Shown: positions 10,170-19,038 of the stretch, piece by piece
Position numbering within the stretch: position 1 is the stretch's first letter
Layout: the number at the start of each line of letters is the position of its first letter
NCBI GenBank assembly: GCA_030704615.1
Contig: CM060732.1
Coordinates: 56,463,053-56,527,052, forward strand
From: Takakia lepidozioides
Taxonomy: Eukaryota > Streptophyta > Takakiopsida > Takakiales > Takakiaceae
Direction of reading: 5' to 3'
Length of the DNA: 64,000 nt
The notes under the pieces: generated by a model
Told to the model about the DNA's origin: nothing
The model's database searches: none
The model's input: the letters and a program-made list of their open reading frames with translations, nothing else
Program-made: the position numbers and the translations under genes

Positions 10170-12482
10170 GGGGCGTGAATCCCCTTCTGTGCAAGTCTAG
10201 TTGTGCTCTTCCCTAGGTCAATCGGAGGGAAGGAAAGGAGCTCTCCCTCTCAGCTGATCCAACCATCGTCACTCGGTGTGGGTTTCCATCAGGTCCTTCG
10301 TGATCAGAGTTCGCACAATCCTCATCCACGCCGCAGCGGAAGAGAAGACATGGATGGGGAGTCAGTATTGTTTTCACCCGTGGTTCTACTTCTACACGAC
10401 ATCCTTTCCCTGATACACTGCACCAGCCATGTTACCATGCGGTCTTCAGTGATGCAACCAGCCCTACGTCAGTGATGACCACTGCCCTTGTGGGCAGCTC
10501 TCTTGGTCAACAATACGTGGAATCCCCTTTGTAACAAGATCACGATTTGGAAGGCGGCAACGCAGATCTGCCATGAGTTTGCAGGCCCACCAGTTTGGCC
10601 CTTCATGGTTTCATGCTTTCTTTATCTTACCTCCCCAATCATCCATTCCTCATCATAACCTCTTGCTGGTCAACTCTCTCCCTTGTGTCCTTTTCTCTCT
10701 CCCTCTCTCTTTCTTTCAGGATAAGTGGGTTCCTCACTCTTTCCACTGTAACATGCCTATGATGCAATGCAATGCGCATTCAGCCAAGCATCCAGTGCAC
10801 CCAGCATTGAAATCAACCTTGGTCACACAAGATATAATCAGCCCTTTTATCAGTCCCTCTCTTGCCAATGACAGATGCTTCACACTCCACTTTTCCCAGG
10901 TATAACCATTGCCCAAGACAGCTCTCAACCCTTCTACAGGTCTCAATTTACACACCCTGACAGCTCTCTTTTTCCCATCAGCTGTGAACCTCAGTGGTTC
11001 ATGGGCTGAGAGCACTCTGAGAATCAGATCCAAACCCAAACAGATGCTGGTTTTTCTGCCCCATCCACATCATCCCTTCTTGTTGTTTCCAAACAGTTCT
11101 ATCTAACCCTCTCTGGTTTCCTCTACCTACTAAGCTAGTTCCACATTGGCTGCAATGTGTCAACATCCCAGGCTAGATTGTTTGTACAAGCTCATGACGT
11201 TGAAACAAGGAACAAGAATACAACAACAGTAACCATTCTGTCCCAGCAACGAGTCTACCCTGTTTCCATTCATTTTCCTACTGTACAATGTAATAGCAGG
11301 TGCATCCATCTCCAGCCCATCCTGATTTGAAGTCCAGTGTCTTCATTCCATTTACAAAGCTCTTTTCCTTCCTCACATGTCAGTGTCTCTTACTACATAC
11401 AAGAGACAGTTCAAACTTCACAAAGCGATTTCTAAGCAACCAAAAACCCAAAAAAGGGGGCCAACACTCCTCAAACTTATCTGTCTTATACTCCTTGAAG
11501 TGGTGGGTCTGCCTGTCAAGAAGGCACCTTATCCTCTCCCTCGTCAGCCATCTCCGACGTTTTCTTCTTATCGTGATTCCAGTCCTCATTAAGGCATGAC
11601 GGCTCTGCTTCAGCTGCTGGCACATCCTTGTGCCTGCCAACCTCTACCCTATCCTTCTACATGTGCATTTCCTCCCTATGAGGTGATCTGGTCCTACAGC
11701 CCTTAAGACAGAGAGCAGATACATAACTTATTTATAGATAGCTTAAGCGCCATACACACCAGAAGGCGGCACCGCTTCCTCTTGCACAGAAAGCCAAGCC
11801 AGATCCCTCAACGTCACTCTTTAAGGCAAGCTGATTCCCTTACAAAGTGATCTGGTCCTACAGCTCAAAAACAGACAGCAGCTACAAGATTTGATCACTG
11901 ACAACCTGAGGCGATAATACACACCAGCCTGCATTTCTCATCCCCCAACACCTGCTGAGCCACTCCATCTCCTCATTAATGTGCTCACAAATACCATGGC
12001 GACAGCAGTGGTGCACCGCCCTTATCACAAACCCGATCCCTCAGGTTTGATCATTGCTTACGAAGAAGGCGGCACCGCTTCTTCTTGCACAGAAAGCCAA
12101 GCAGGAGCTCTTAACATTTCTCTTAAAAGCAAGCTGATACCCTTTGCGTAGGTGGAACCTTCTCAGATATCCTGTGCTGCCAACACCACTGCAGCAGCTG
12201 CGAAAAGATCCACGCACTCTTCCCCTTCGAATTTCACATCCCGCTTCTAGGGTTCAACATCATGGATGAAAATCATTCATCCTAGGGATGAAAAAGGTGC
12301 ATGTCATAACTTAGCCATATTTTGTTCTTGGCAGATAAATAGCATAGTCCTTCCATGGAATTACCTCAAGTTATGGTCAATTCCTCCCCTTCATTAGCAC
12401 GAAGGGTACTCCCTTTGTAGTAGTGCCGAAACCTGATGCCAAACACAAACTTGAGATTTTTACTCCCTGCATTCACACTACA
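10170..12482 (-). repeat. 5' LTR of the non-autonomous element
   Basis: Copy of 4475-6787 without net length change. Its outer end abuts ATTG of the interrupted gag. This LTR should hold the element's promoter, but I could not assign a TATA box with confidence. Confidence 0.9.
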
Positions 12483-12720
12483 ATTGATCTGCTTCCCGTA
12501 CCAATTCCCTTAATCTTTCTTGCGAAGAAACAGAAGGAATGGCATCCAACTCTAGTTCTTCCGGTATGGGTGATGTACTCTGTGATCTTAATGGTGTGAG
12601 AGGTCCAGATGATTCCCCTATGTCTATTCCTCTCTCCCAAAGATATGGATAATTAGCTTTCAGATAGCTTTCTCTTTTTGCTGAATATCTCTGGCGTCTA
12701 GCTTCTCTTTCATCACTCAT
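12483..12720 (-). pseudogene. Gypsy copy A: gag N-terminus
   Basis: The first ~79 codons of gag (MSDEREARRQRYS..., then LWERGIDIGESSG) match the start of gag in the complete copy at 16519. It is cut at 12483 by the insertion of the 8.1-kb element; gag resumes at 4395. Charged and Ser/Pro-rich, with no recognised domain in this part. Confidence 0.85.
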
Positions 12721-12741
12721 GTCCCATGTCTTTCATTTCTT

Positions 12742-13438
12742 TTAATGTGGCAATAAACAAAACTCTCTTCTGTAATATCTCTCGTATATGCCTGGGTTTC
12801 TTTCAAGCTTCAATGCACCCTTGGCTATACTTGAAGTCTCCGTTACCATATAACCATATGGCAAACAAGTCTGAAAAGCTGTTCTTGGTGTGAGTTTGAT
12901 CCACAAAATATCCTTTGGAATCCAATTCTTTACCAGTACAAGCTCTTCATGCATATGAGTATAAACATTCACCTTTATTTCTTCCCAGCCTTCAAACTCT
13001 ACTCGCTTAATGGATAGCAATGCTATCACATAAACCAACGTGGGTAACCAACGTGCTCTTCCTCTACAGGCTACCTGATAAATCTTTATCACTCCTTTCT
13101 CCAGACCCCATTCCGGATCAGCATCATGCACTCGCTTAAGAATATTTTCTTTACAAACCGTCTGGCAATTCCAAGAACCTTTGAAAGAATTGTTTGGACA
13201 ATCTTTCTTCCTTCGTTCCACAGGGAATTTGATTCACTTCAAATTCTTTAATGGTCCAACCACCATGATCCCACCAGATGCCTGTCACATCTGGTTGTTC
13301 ATGACTCAGTTCCCCAGTATGGTCGCCAAATGTCGCGCGGCTTTTACTTACCCATCCCTTCGCTATCCGAGGCGGAAACTCCAAGATAGAAGAGTTGGAA
13401 ATCTCTAAGTACTCAGCCCGCGCAGAACAATCAGTCAT
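12742..13438 (-). pseudogene. Gypsy copy A: upstream ORF1, frameshifted
   Basis: Counterpart of the 231-codon ORF1 of the complete copy (15802-16497). Two overlapping frames together cover it: 13438-13151 and 13221-12742. The break is near 13160, where GACGGATGT of the complete copy is GACGGTTTGT here, a net gain of one base. The 5' part lies within the LTR and continues across the primer site. Function is unknown; an extra ORF before gag is a known trait of Ogre-type elements. Confidence 0.75.
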
Positions 13439-14326
13439 GACCTACAGCTAGTGTATCATGGGGGTGTTTCCTATTTGTTTCCCTTTTGGCATTCATGTTA
13501 GCTAGTTACCTTACTGTTGGTAATTAAGTATCAATTTGCTTCAGTAATCTATCGGATTCCATCAACTCATCCATTCATTCCACAGCTTCACTCAGATCTC
13601 TCTACACAATGTGAGTATGAAGTGTGTATCAGATTAATATCTATCAAGTATCAGGCTGAAGCCATGGAGTCTCTAATCTGCTCTACATTACAATTCTACT
13701 GCCTGCATTCATTAAGCATCAACAGATCATCCTTCTCCTACTCCGTGCTCTCCCTCTTTCTCCTCAGAGATCTGTTCTCTGCCTCATTTTCCCCTGTGAT
13801 GTCCGAAGTCTTCCCCCAAGAAGTGCTCCTACCCCTCCTTCCAGCAGTGATTCCCCAAGAAGTGATCCAAGAATTGATCCTTTTCCAGTCCTTGCTCCTA
13901 GCTTTATCTTCCTACCCGTTGTTCTAACCGTTTCCCTCACTAACCGTCATCCGTGAACTAACATGTTCCCTTCGCAGGTGTTGTTCCCCACAGTCGTTCC
14001 CTGTCCGGCTCTCCGTTCCCTATGGTCGTGATAGCTGTGTCAAGCTGTGACTGGCTGTGTGAAACTGTGACCGGCTGTGACTGGCTGTGCGACTGTGTTT
14101 GGCTGTGTCGGCTATGACGGGCTGTGTTGGCTGTGATGGGCTGAGTCGGGCTGTGACGAGCTGTGCCGGACTATGACGGGCTGTGTTGGCTGTGACGGGC
14201 TGTGTAACCCCCCCTAAAGTGTGCTGCTGTCACCCCTAAGGCTCCTGTTGGTCTCAGTCTGTGCAAAAATTAAGGATACCCCACAGATCCCGTATAAGTG
14301 TCTAAGTCCCAGACAGTCCTCTAATA
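13331..14326 (-). repeat. 5' LTR of gypsy copy A
   Basis: A 996-bp LTR of the main family, reading from TATTAGAGGACTG (normally TGTTAGAGG) at 14326 to CGCGCGACA at 13331. It includes the GGCTGTG/CACAGCC tandem tract (about 14030-14210) with a different number and order of units from the other LTRs. Its outer flank at 14327 is a PPR relic, so copy A inserted into that older repeat. No partner 3' LTR exists, because the copy is truncated after RT. Confidence 0.88.
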
Positions 14327-14334
14327 ATGTCCAG

Positions 14335-14505
14335 TAGGGTATTGTACTTCAGAATTACATCGGGTACAATCCAGCTCTGACAATGTCACTATGGTTCTCT
14401 TTGCCCTTTTCCAGGGCTTCCAGGCTTGCTCATGCATTGCAAATGCACACAAACGTGATGTGGTTGGCCGGCTTCACCCCTTCCCCCATCATTTGATCTT
14501 AGGTC
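14335..14505 (-). pseudogene. PPR relic
   Basis: Strongly similar in DNA to the tandem PPR relic at 29560-30575 (shared runs such as ACATCGGGTACAAT and TTTGCCCTTTTCCAGGG). Read on the minus strand it corresponds to helices of a PLS-type PPR repeat, but with stops and small indels. About half a repeat triplet remains. It directly precedes part of repeat family R. Confidence 0.55.
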
Positions 14506-14509
14506 ATTG

Positions 14510-14790
14510 GCCTATTGCATCTGCTACTCTCTGTAATCCCACAGGCATTCACCTTTTTGCCTCAATTGTCCCACCAGTGATGACTGCGGTCAGAAAAGTA
14601 TCCATTCCACAGCTTCTCCGAGCGTCTATGTTACCTGTTTCTGGAAACTTCCTGTTGTCACATGTTGGCCGTATCATGTCAGTCACTTCAAACTATCAAA
14701 GGTTCACTCAACTAGCTAACTTGCAGAATTCAACACGAAAATTTAGGTACGACTCTGATAACAGGGGAAAACATGTTGAAATGTGTTGAC
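14510..14790. repeat. Dispersed repeat family R, partial copy (R4)
   Basis: Matches the 3' half of the units at 36155-36715 and 36727-37240: CTGCTACTCTCTGTAAT, the segment around CATTCCACAGCTTCTCC, then a CTCTGATAACAGGGGAAAA ending. It has no coding potential. The stretch after it, 14791-14921, holds nothing I recognise and is the target of the complete gypsy insertion. Confidence 0.6.
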
Positions 14791-14921
14791 AAAGGTGCCA
14801 TACATGGACACTACGAGTATGGGGGCCAAATATAAATGAATGGTGGTGACCCTGATGTGGAATTTTATCTGCAGTTGGATGGGAGGCTGCTCTCTGTAGG
14901 TAGGCATCGATAAGTCAATTT

Positions 14922-14926
14922 ACTCC
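14922..14926. repeat. Target-site duplication ACTCC (left)
   Basis: ACTCC directly before the 5' LTR is repeated directly after the 3' LTR at 28167-28171, the 5-bp duplication expected for Ty3/gypsy integration. Confidence 0.9.
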
Positions 14927-15909
14927 TGTTAGAGGACTGTAGGGGACTTAGACACTTATACGGGATCTGTAGGGTACCCTTAATTTTTGCACAGACTGAG
15001 ACAAACAGGAACCTTAGGGGTGACAGCAGCGCACTGTAGAGGGGGGTTACATAGCCCACACAGCCGACACAGCAGTCACAGCCCACACAGCCAACACAGC
15101 CCGACACAGCCGTCACAGCCCACACAGCCAACACAGCCCGTCACAGTCGTCACAGCCCACACAGCCCACACAGCCCGTCACAGTCGTCACAGCAGACACA
15201 GCCCACACAGCCAGTCACAGCCCGGCACAGCCACACAGCCAGTCACAGCCCGACACAGCCAAACACAGCCAGTCACCGCTTGACACAGCTGTCACGATAA
15301 TAGGGAACGAAGAGTAGGACAGGGAACGACTGTGGGGAACAACACCAGTGAAGGGAACATGTTAGTTCACATACGACGGTTAGAGAGGGAAACGGTTAGA
15401 ACCGCGGATAGGAGGATAAAGGGAAGAACGGGGAATGATGAGGGGATCATTATTCGGGGAGGACTTCGGAGACAGGCGGGAGCGGAGATCGGAGAGCACG
15501 ATGAAGGAGAAAAGAGGATTAGTAGATGCTTGTTATATGCAAAGCTATAGTGATATAGGAAAGAAGATTAGAGACATAATGGCTTCGGCCTGATACCTGA
15601 TAAATCATAATCTGATACTTATACGATACAATCACACTGTGTAGAGAGATCTGAGTGAAGCTGTGGATTGAATGGAGGAGTTAAGGAAACCGATAAATTG
15701 ATGAAGCAAACTGATACTTAATTATCAATGGTAAGGTAGCTAAGATGAATGCGAAAAGGAAACAAATAGGAAACACCCCCATGATACACTAGCTGTAGGT
15801 CATGACTGATTGTTCTGCGCGGGCTGAGTACTTAGAGATTTCCAACTCTTCTATCTTGGAGTTTCCGCCTCGGATAGCGAAGGGATGGGTGAGTAAAAGC
15901 CGCGCGACA
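14927..15909 (+). repeat. 5' LTR of the complete gypsy copy
   Basis: 983 bp, TGTTAGAGGACTG to CGCGCGACA. Against the 3' LTR I see a short A-run change near 15755 and one C/T difference near 15806. Its first third holds the CACAGCC tract (15049-15296). Its last 108 bp contain the first possible start codon of ORF1. Confidence 0.93.
15049..15296 (+). repeat. CACAGCC-type tandem tract in the LTR
   Basis: About 250 bp of 8-15-bp units built on CACAGCC and GTCACAGCC (CACACAGCC, GACACAGCC, GTCACAGCC). The same arrangement occurs in the 3' LTR at 27304-27551, and different arrangements occur in the LTRs at 13331-14326 and 39418-40444, so the tract changes quickly by unit gain and loss. Confidence 0.9.
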
Positions 15910-16497
15910 TTTGGCGACCATACTGGGGACCTGGGACATGAACAACCAGATGTGACAGGCATCTGGTGGGATCATGGTGGTTGGACCATTAAAGAATTTG
16001 AAGTGAATCAAATTCCCTGTGGAACGAAGGAAGAAAGATTGTCCAAACAATTCTTTCAAAGGTTCTTGGAATTGCCAGACGGATGTAAAGAAAATATTCT
16101 TAAACGAGTGCATGATGCTGATCCAGAATGGGGTCTGGAGAAAGGAGTGATAAAGATTTATCAGGTAGCCTGTAGAGGAAGAGCACGTTGGTTACCAACA
16201 TTAGTTTATGTGATAGCGTTGCTATCCATTAAACGAGTAGAGTTTGAAGGCTGGGAAGAAAGAAAGGTGAATGTTTATACTCATATGCATGAAGAGCTTG
16301 TACTGGTAAAGAATTGGATTCCAAAGGATATTTTGTGGATCAAACTCACACCAAGAACAGCTTTTCAGACTTGTTTGCCATATGGTTATATGGTAACGGA
16401 GACTTCAAGTATAGCCAAGGGTGCATTGAAGCTTGAAAGAAATCCAGGCATATACGAGAGATATTACAGAAGAGAGTTTTGGTTATTGCCACATTAA
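15802..16497 (+). CDS. Upstream ORF1 (unknown function)
   Basis: 231 codons. The first Met lies in the LTR, 108 bp before its end, and the frame runs through the LTR boundary and the primer-binding site into the internal region. It stops 21 bp before gag. The protein is rich in Trp, Arg and Glu (IWWDHGGWTIKEFEVNQIPC, then IKIYQVACRGRARWLPTLVY) with no domain I recognise. Because 5' LTR sequence downstream of the transcription start is in the RNA, this start is possible; an internal start cannot be excluded. The same ORF exists, frameshifted, in copy A. Ogre elements of legumes also have an ORF before gag, but I cannot claim homology. Confidence 0.65.
   Translation: MTDCSARAEYLEISNSSILEFPPRIAKGWVSKSRATFGDHTGDLGHEQPDVTGIWWDHGGWTIKEFEVNQIPCGTKEERLSKQFFQRFLELPDGCKENILKRVHDADPEWGLEKGVIKIYQVACRGRARWLPTLVYVIALLSIKRVEFEGWEERKVNVYTHMHEELVLVKNWIPKDILWIKLTPRTAFQTCLPYGYMVTETSSIAKGALKLERNPGIYERYYRREFWLLPH
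15912..15929 (+). promoter_or_regulatory. Primer-binding site, TGGCGACC type
   Basis: TGGCGACCATACTGGGGA starts two bases after the LTR end. Its TGGCGAC...CTGGGGA form resembles the tRNA-Arg-type primer sites described for Ogre/Tat elements rather than the tRNA-iMet type. Copy A has nearly the same site at about 13328. The matching tRNA was not verified. Confidence 0.65.
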
Positions 16498-16518
16498 AAG
16501 AAATGAAAGACATGGGAC

Positions 16519-19038
16519 ATGAGTGATGAAAGAGAAGCTAGACGACAAAGATATTCATCAAAAAGAGAAAGCTATCTGAAAGCTAATTATCCATATCTTT
16601 GGGAGAGAGGAATAGACATAGGGGAATCATCTGGACCTCTCACACCATCAAGATCAAAAAGTGCATCACCTATACCGGAAGAACTAGAGTTGGATGCCAC
16701 TCCTTCTGTTTCTTTGCAAGAAAGATTAAGGGAATTGGTACAGGAAGAAGATCAATCACGAGGTGAAAGATCTGAGGTACATCCTTGGATAAAAGACTTG
16801 ACAGAAATCTTTGATAAGAGTTGGCATGGAACACCAAAAGCAGGAACTCCAGTTTCTGAAGCAGAAGATGAAGAAGGAGATGAGGATGTGGCAGAGCCAA
16901 CGGAGAGTTCAGACTCTCCAACACCATTACAGTTGAGTTACATGAGTGAAGAAGAAACCCAAGGGCAGAACTTGGAGGATGAAAACAGAGAGAAGAAATT
17001 GGAAGAGGAAGAATATGAAGAAGTAGACCCAACAGCTGAGGTTGAGACTACAACCAGGACATCCCAACCCGTTGGACCTGGATCAAGTGGAGCACTTGGA
17101 TCACAGGCCAACGAAGGTGTCGGCTCAGGGGGATCAGGCGGGCTGCCTGGATCTGGCTCTGGGGGGACAGGGAGTGTGGGAAGTAGTGCAACTGAAGCTG
17201 GGAATACTGTGAATATCGTGGGGCCAGAAGCAGGGAGTGCTCAAGGGCCACCACTTGGTGGAAGATCCACCACAAAAACAACAGGTCCAGAAGGACCAGC
17301 ACCAGCAAGGGTGCCAGCACCTGTCAGTGGGCAGAAGGTAGGGCCACAGATGGCGTTACAACCAACACGGGCAAAACCACCCTTTCCAATATATTCAGGA
17401 AAAGGGGATCCCGATGTACACATTAGCCAATTTGAGCACATGTGTATAGTGAACAATGAGAATGGCGATGATGCCAAGATGAGACTGTTTCCTTGTTCAC
17501 TTATCAAGAAAGCAAGTGAATGGTATGCAAGATTCCCTGATAATCATTTCCTAACCTGGAATGGCTTGAATACAGCATTTCGAAATAGGTTCAGGACAAG
17601 TAAAACTGAGGATGAAGTGTATGGAAGTTTACAACAGCTGAAGCAGAAGAAGCATGAAACTGTTGAAGAGTATATGGAGAAGATGGAATTGATGATGAAA
17701 AAGCTGGCTGCAGTACCAGCACCCGGTTTACAGAAGACTTGGTTTGTGAGTGGACTAAGACCAGAGTTGCAGAAGAAAGTGGATATGTTACCCCATAATA
17801 CAGTGGAGGAGGCATTTGAAACTGCAAACAGAATTGAGCAATTGGGAATGCTCAGGAGAGAGAAAAAGGAAGATGAGGACTCTGAAGATGAGTCAGATGA
17901 AGAAGAAGAGCAAGAACTAAAAAGAAAGAGTAAGAGAAAGGAAAAGTTGAAGAGGGATAACTATGAGAAAAGATTGGAAGAAATCTTGAAGAAGTATGCC
18001 ACAGAGGCTGCAACACATTGGAGGAAGGGTGTATGGTGTGCAAAGTGCCAGAATGAAGGCCATACCACTACAGAATGCCACATGAAGGAGAAACACTGTA
18101 CTATCTGTAAAATGGATAACCATTCTACTGAGAATTGTTACTACAACAGAAGGACAGCTGCAAGAGAACCTAGGCAAGTGAGGGTGCATCAGGTGCAGCC
18201 CCAGCCAAGAAGAAGCAATGATCAGGACCACTATGGTAGGTCTGGTGGTTATAACAATGGCATGGAAGGGAGAGGTAATTCAAGAGGGAATTACCAAGGA
18301 AATTCCAGAGGCAACTATCAGGGTAATCCAAGGGGGAATTACCAGCCCGGGAATCAGGATTATAGAAATAATCCAAGACCAGACCAAGGGCGAGGACCCA
18401 ATGGTGAAGAGCTATGTTACTATTGTAATCAGCCAGGACATCGCAAGGCAGCCTGTTCATTCTGGATAAGACACCAGAATGAGATGAGAGCTCCTGTGAA
18501 TGAGGGCCCAGTGGTGGCAGCTCACATGGTTAGGCCATGTGTTGTACCAGAAGTAAGTACAATGATAGTAACAAGAAGTAAAGCCAAACTAATACCTCCA
18601 GTAGAAGAGGAAGAAGATGAGACTGGAAGTGGCAATGATATGCCTGAAGATGAAGAGACTTGGAAGGATGAGAAGGAACTGCACAAGGAAGTGGCAGATA
18701 CTATAAGGGAAATGCAAAAGAGTACGGATATTCCTGTGGCAGATTCCTCTGATTCGGATGGAGAAAAAGAGGGGAGTGAGGAAGAAAGGAAAAAAGAAGA
18801 TGCAGACATGCAAAGTAATGAAGAGACTTTGGCTGAAGTAATATGTCAGACCAAAGCAGAAATTACCATTGGACAGCTATTAGCTGTGGCACCTTATTGT
18901 AGGCACAGGCTGTATCAGGCAATCAATCGAATTGCCCAAGAGACAGGAAACACAGACCTGAACAGCAAGGTGACCAGTTATAATGTGAAGCCGGAAGGGC
19001 GAGAACAGTCATGGACTTTGATGATTCTATGCCAGTAA
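16519..19038 (+). CDS. gag: Gag polyprotein with three zinc knuckles
   Basis: 839 codons. Residues 1-90 are charged; about 90-290 is an acidic, then Gly/Ser/Thr/Pro-rich linker. The capsid core is at about 300-450 (FPIYSGKGDPDVHISQFEHM, ASEWYARFP, TWNGLNTAFRNRF). Three CCHC knuckles of the form C-x2-C-x4-H-x4-C follow at about 507, 528 and 632; the first two are close together, and the third lies after an RG/NY-rich linker (GNSRGNYQ repeats). A final acidic segment leads towards protease. In copies A and D the frame continues into pol. Here the A-run at about 19003 has two A's instead of three, so gag ends with 13 out-of-frame residues and overlaps the pol ORF. It forms the particle and binds the RNA. 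Confidence 0.9.
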   Translation: MSDEREARRQRYSSKRESYLKANYPYLWERGIDIGESSGPLTPSRSKSASPIPEELELDATPSVSLQERLRELVQEEDQSRGERSEVHPWIKDLTEIFDKSWHGTPKAGTPVSEAEDEEGDEDVAEPTESSDSPTPLQLSYMSEEETQGQNLEDENREKKLEEEEYEEVDPTAEVETTTRTSQPVGPGSSGALGSQANEGVGSGGSGGLPGSGSGGTGSVGSSATEAGNTVNIVGPEAGSAQGPPLGGRSTTKTTGPEGPAPARVPAPVSGQKVGPQMALQPTRAKPPFPIYSGKGDPDVHISQFEHMCIVNNENGDDAKMRLFPCSLIKKASEWYARFPDNHFLTWNGLNTAFRNRFRTSKTEDEVYGSLQQLKQKKHETVEEYMEKMELMMKKLAAVPAPGLQKTWFVSGLRPELQKKVDMLPHNTVEEAFETANRIEQLGMLRREKKEDEDSEDESDEEEEQELKRKSKRKEKLKRDNYEKRLEEILKKYATEAATHWRKGVWCAKCQNEGHTTTECHMKEKHCTICKMDNHSTENCYYNRRTAAREPRQVRVHQVQPQPRRSNDQDHYGRSGGYNNGMEGRGNSRGNYQGNSRGNYQGNPRGNYQPGNQDYRNNPRPDQGRGPNGEELCYYCNQPGHRKAACSFWIRHQNEMRAPVNEGPVVAAHMVRPCVVPEVSTMIVTRSKAKLIPPVEEEEDETGSGNDMPEDEETWKDEKELHKEVADTIREMQKSTDIPVADSSDSDGEKEGSEEERKKEDADMQSNEETLAEVICQTKAEITIGQLLAVAPYCRHRLYQAINRIAQETGNTDLNSKVTSYNVKPEGREQSWTLMILCQ

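Larger units (their letters stand above)
4396..12482 (-). mobile_element. Non-autonomous LTR retrotransposon carrying a captured PPR segment
   Basis: An 8.09-kb insertion inside gag of gypsy copy A, flanked by ATTG. Its ends are inverted repeats, TGTAGTGTGAA and TTCACACTACA. In its own minus-strand orientation it has a 5' LTR (12482-10170), a tRNA-iMet primer site (10163-10152), one long gag-like ORF (10094-6810), a purine tract (6811-6801) and a 3' LTR (6787-4475), then a 79-bp tail (4474-4396). There is no protease, RT or integrase, so it must be moved by enzymes supplied in trans. The LTRs are colinear without net indels over 2.3 kb, and I found only one difference (T at 5591, C at 11286), so the insertion is recent. 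Confidence 0.85.

Noticed and set aside
15049-15296. Open frames in the CACAGCC tracts (for example 14987-15283, 27242-27538)
   Set aside because: Low-complexity His/Ser/Thr/Gln frames produced by the tandem tract; identical in both LTRs, with no start context or homologue. The internal tract at 22655 is kept only because it lies in the pol frame.
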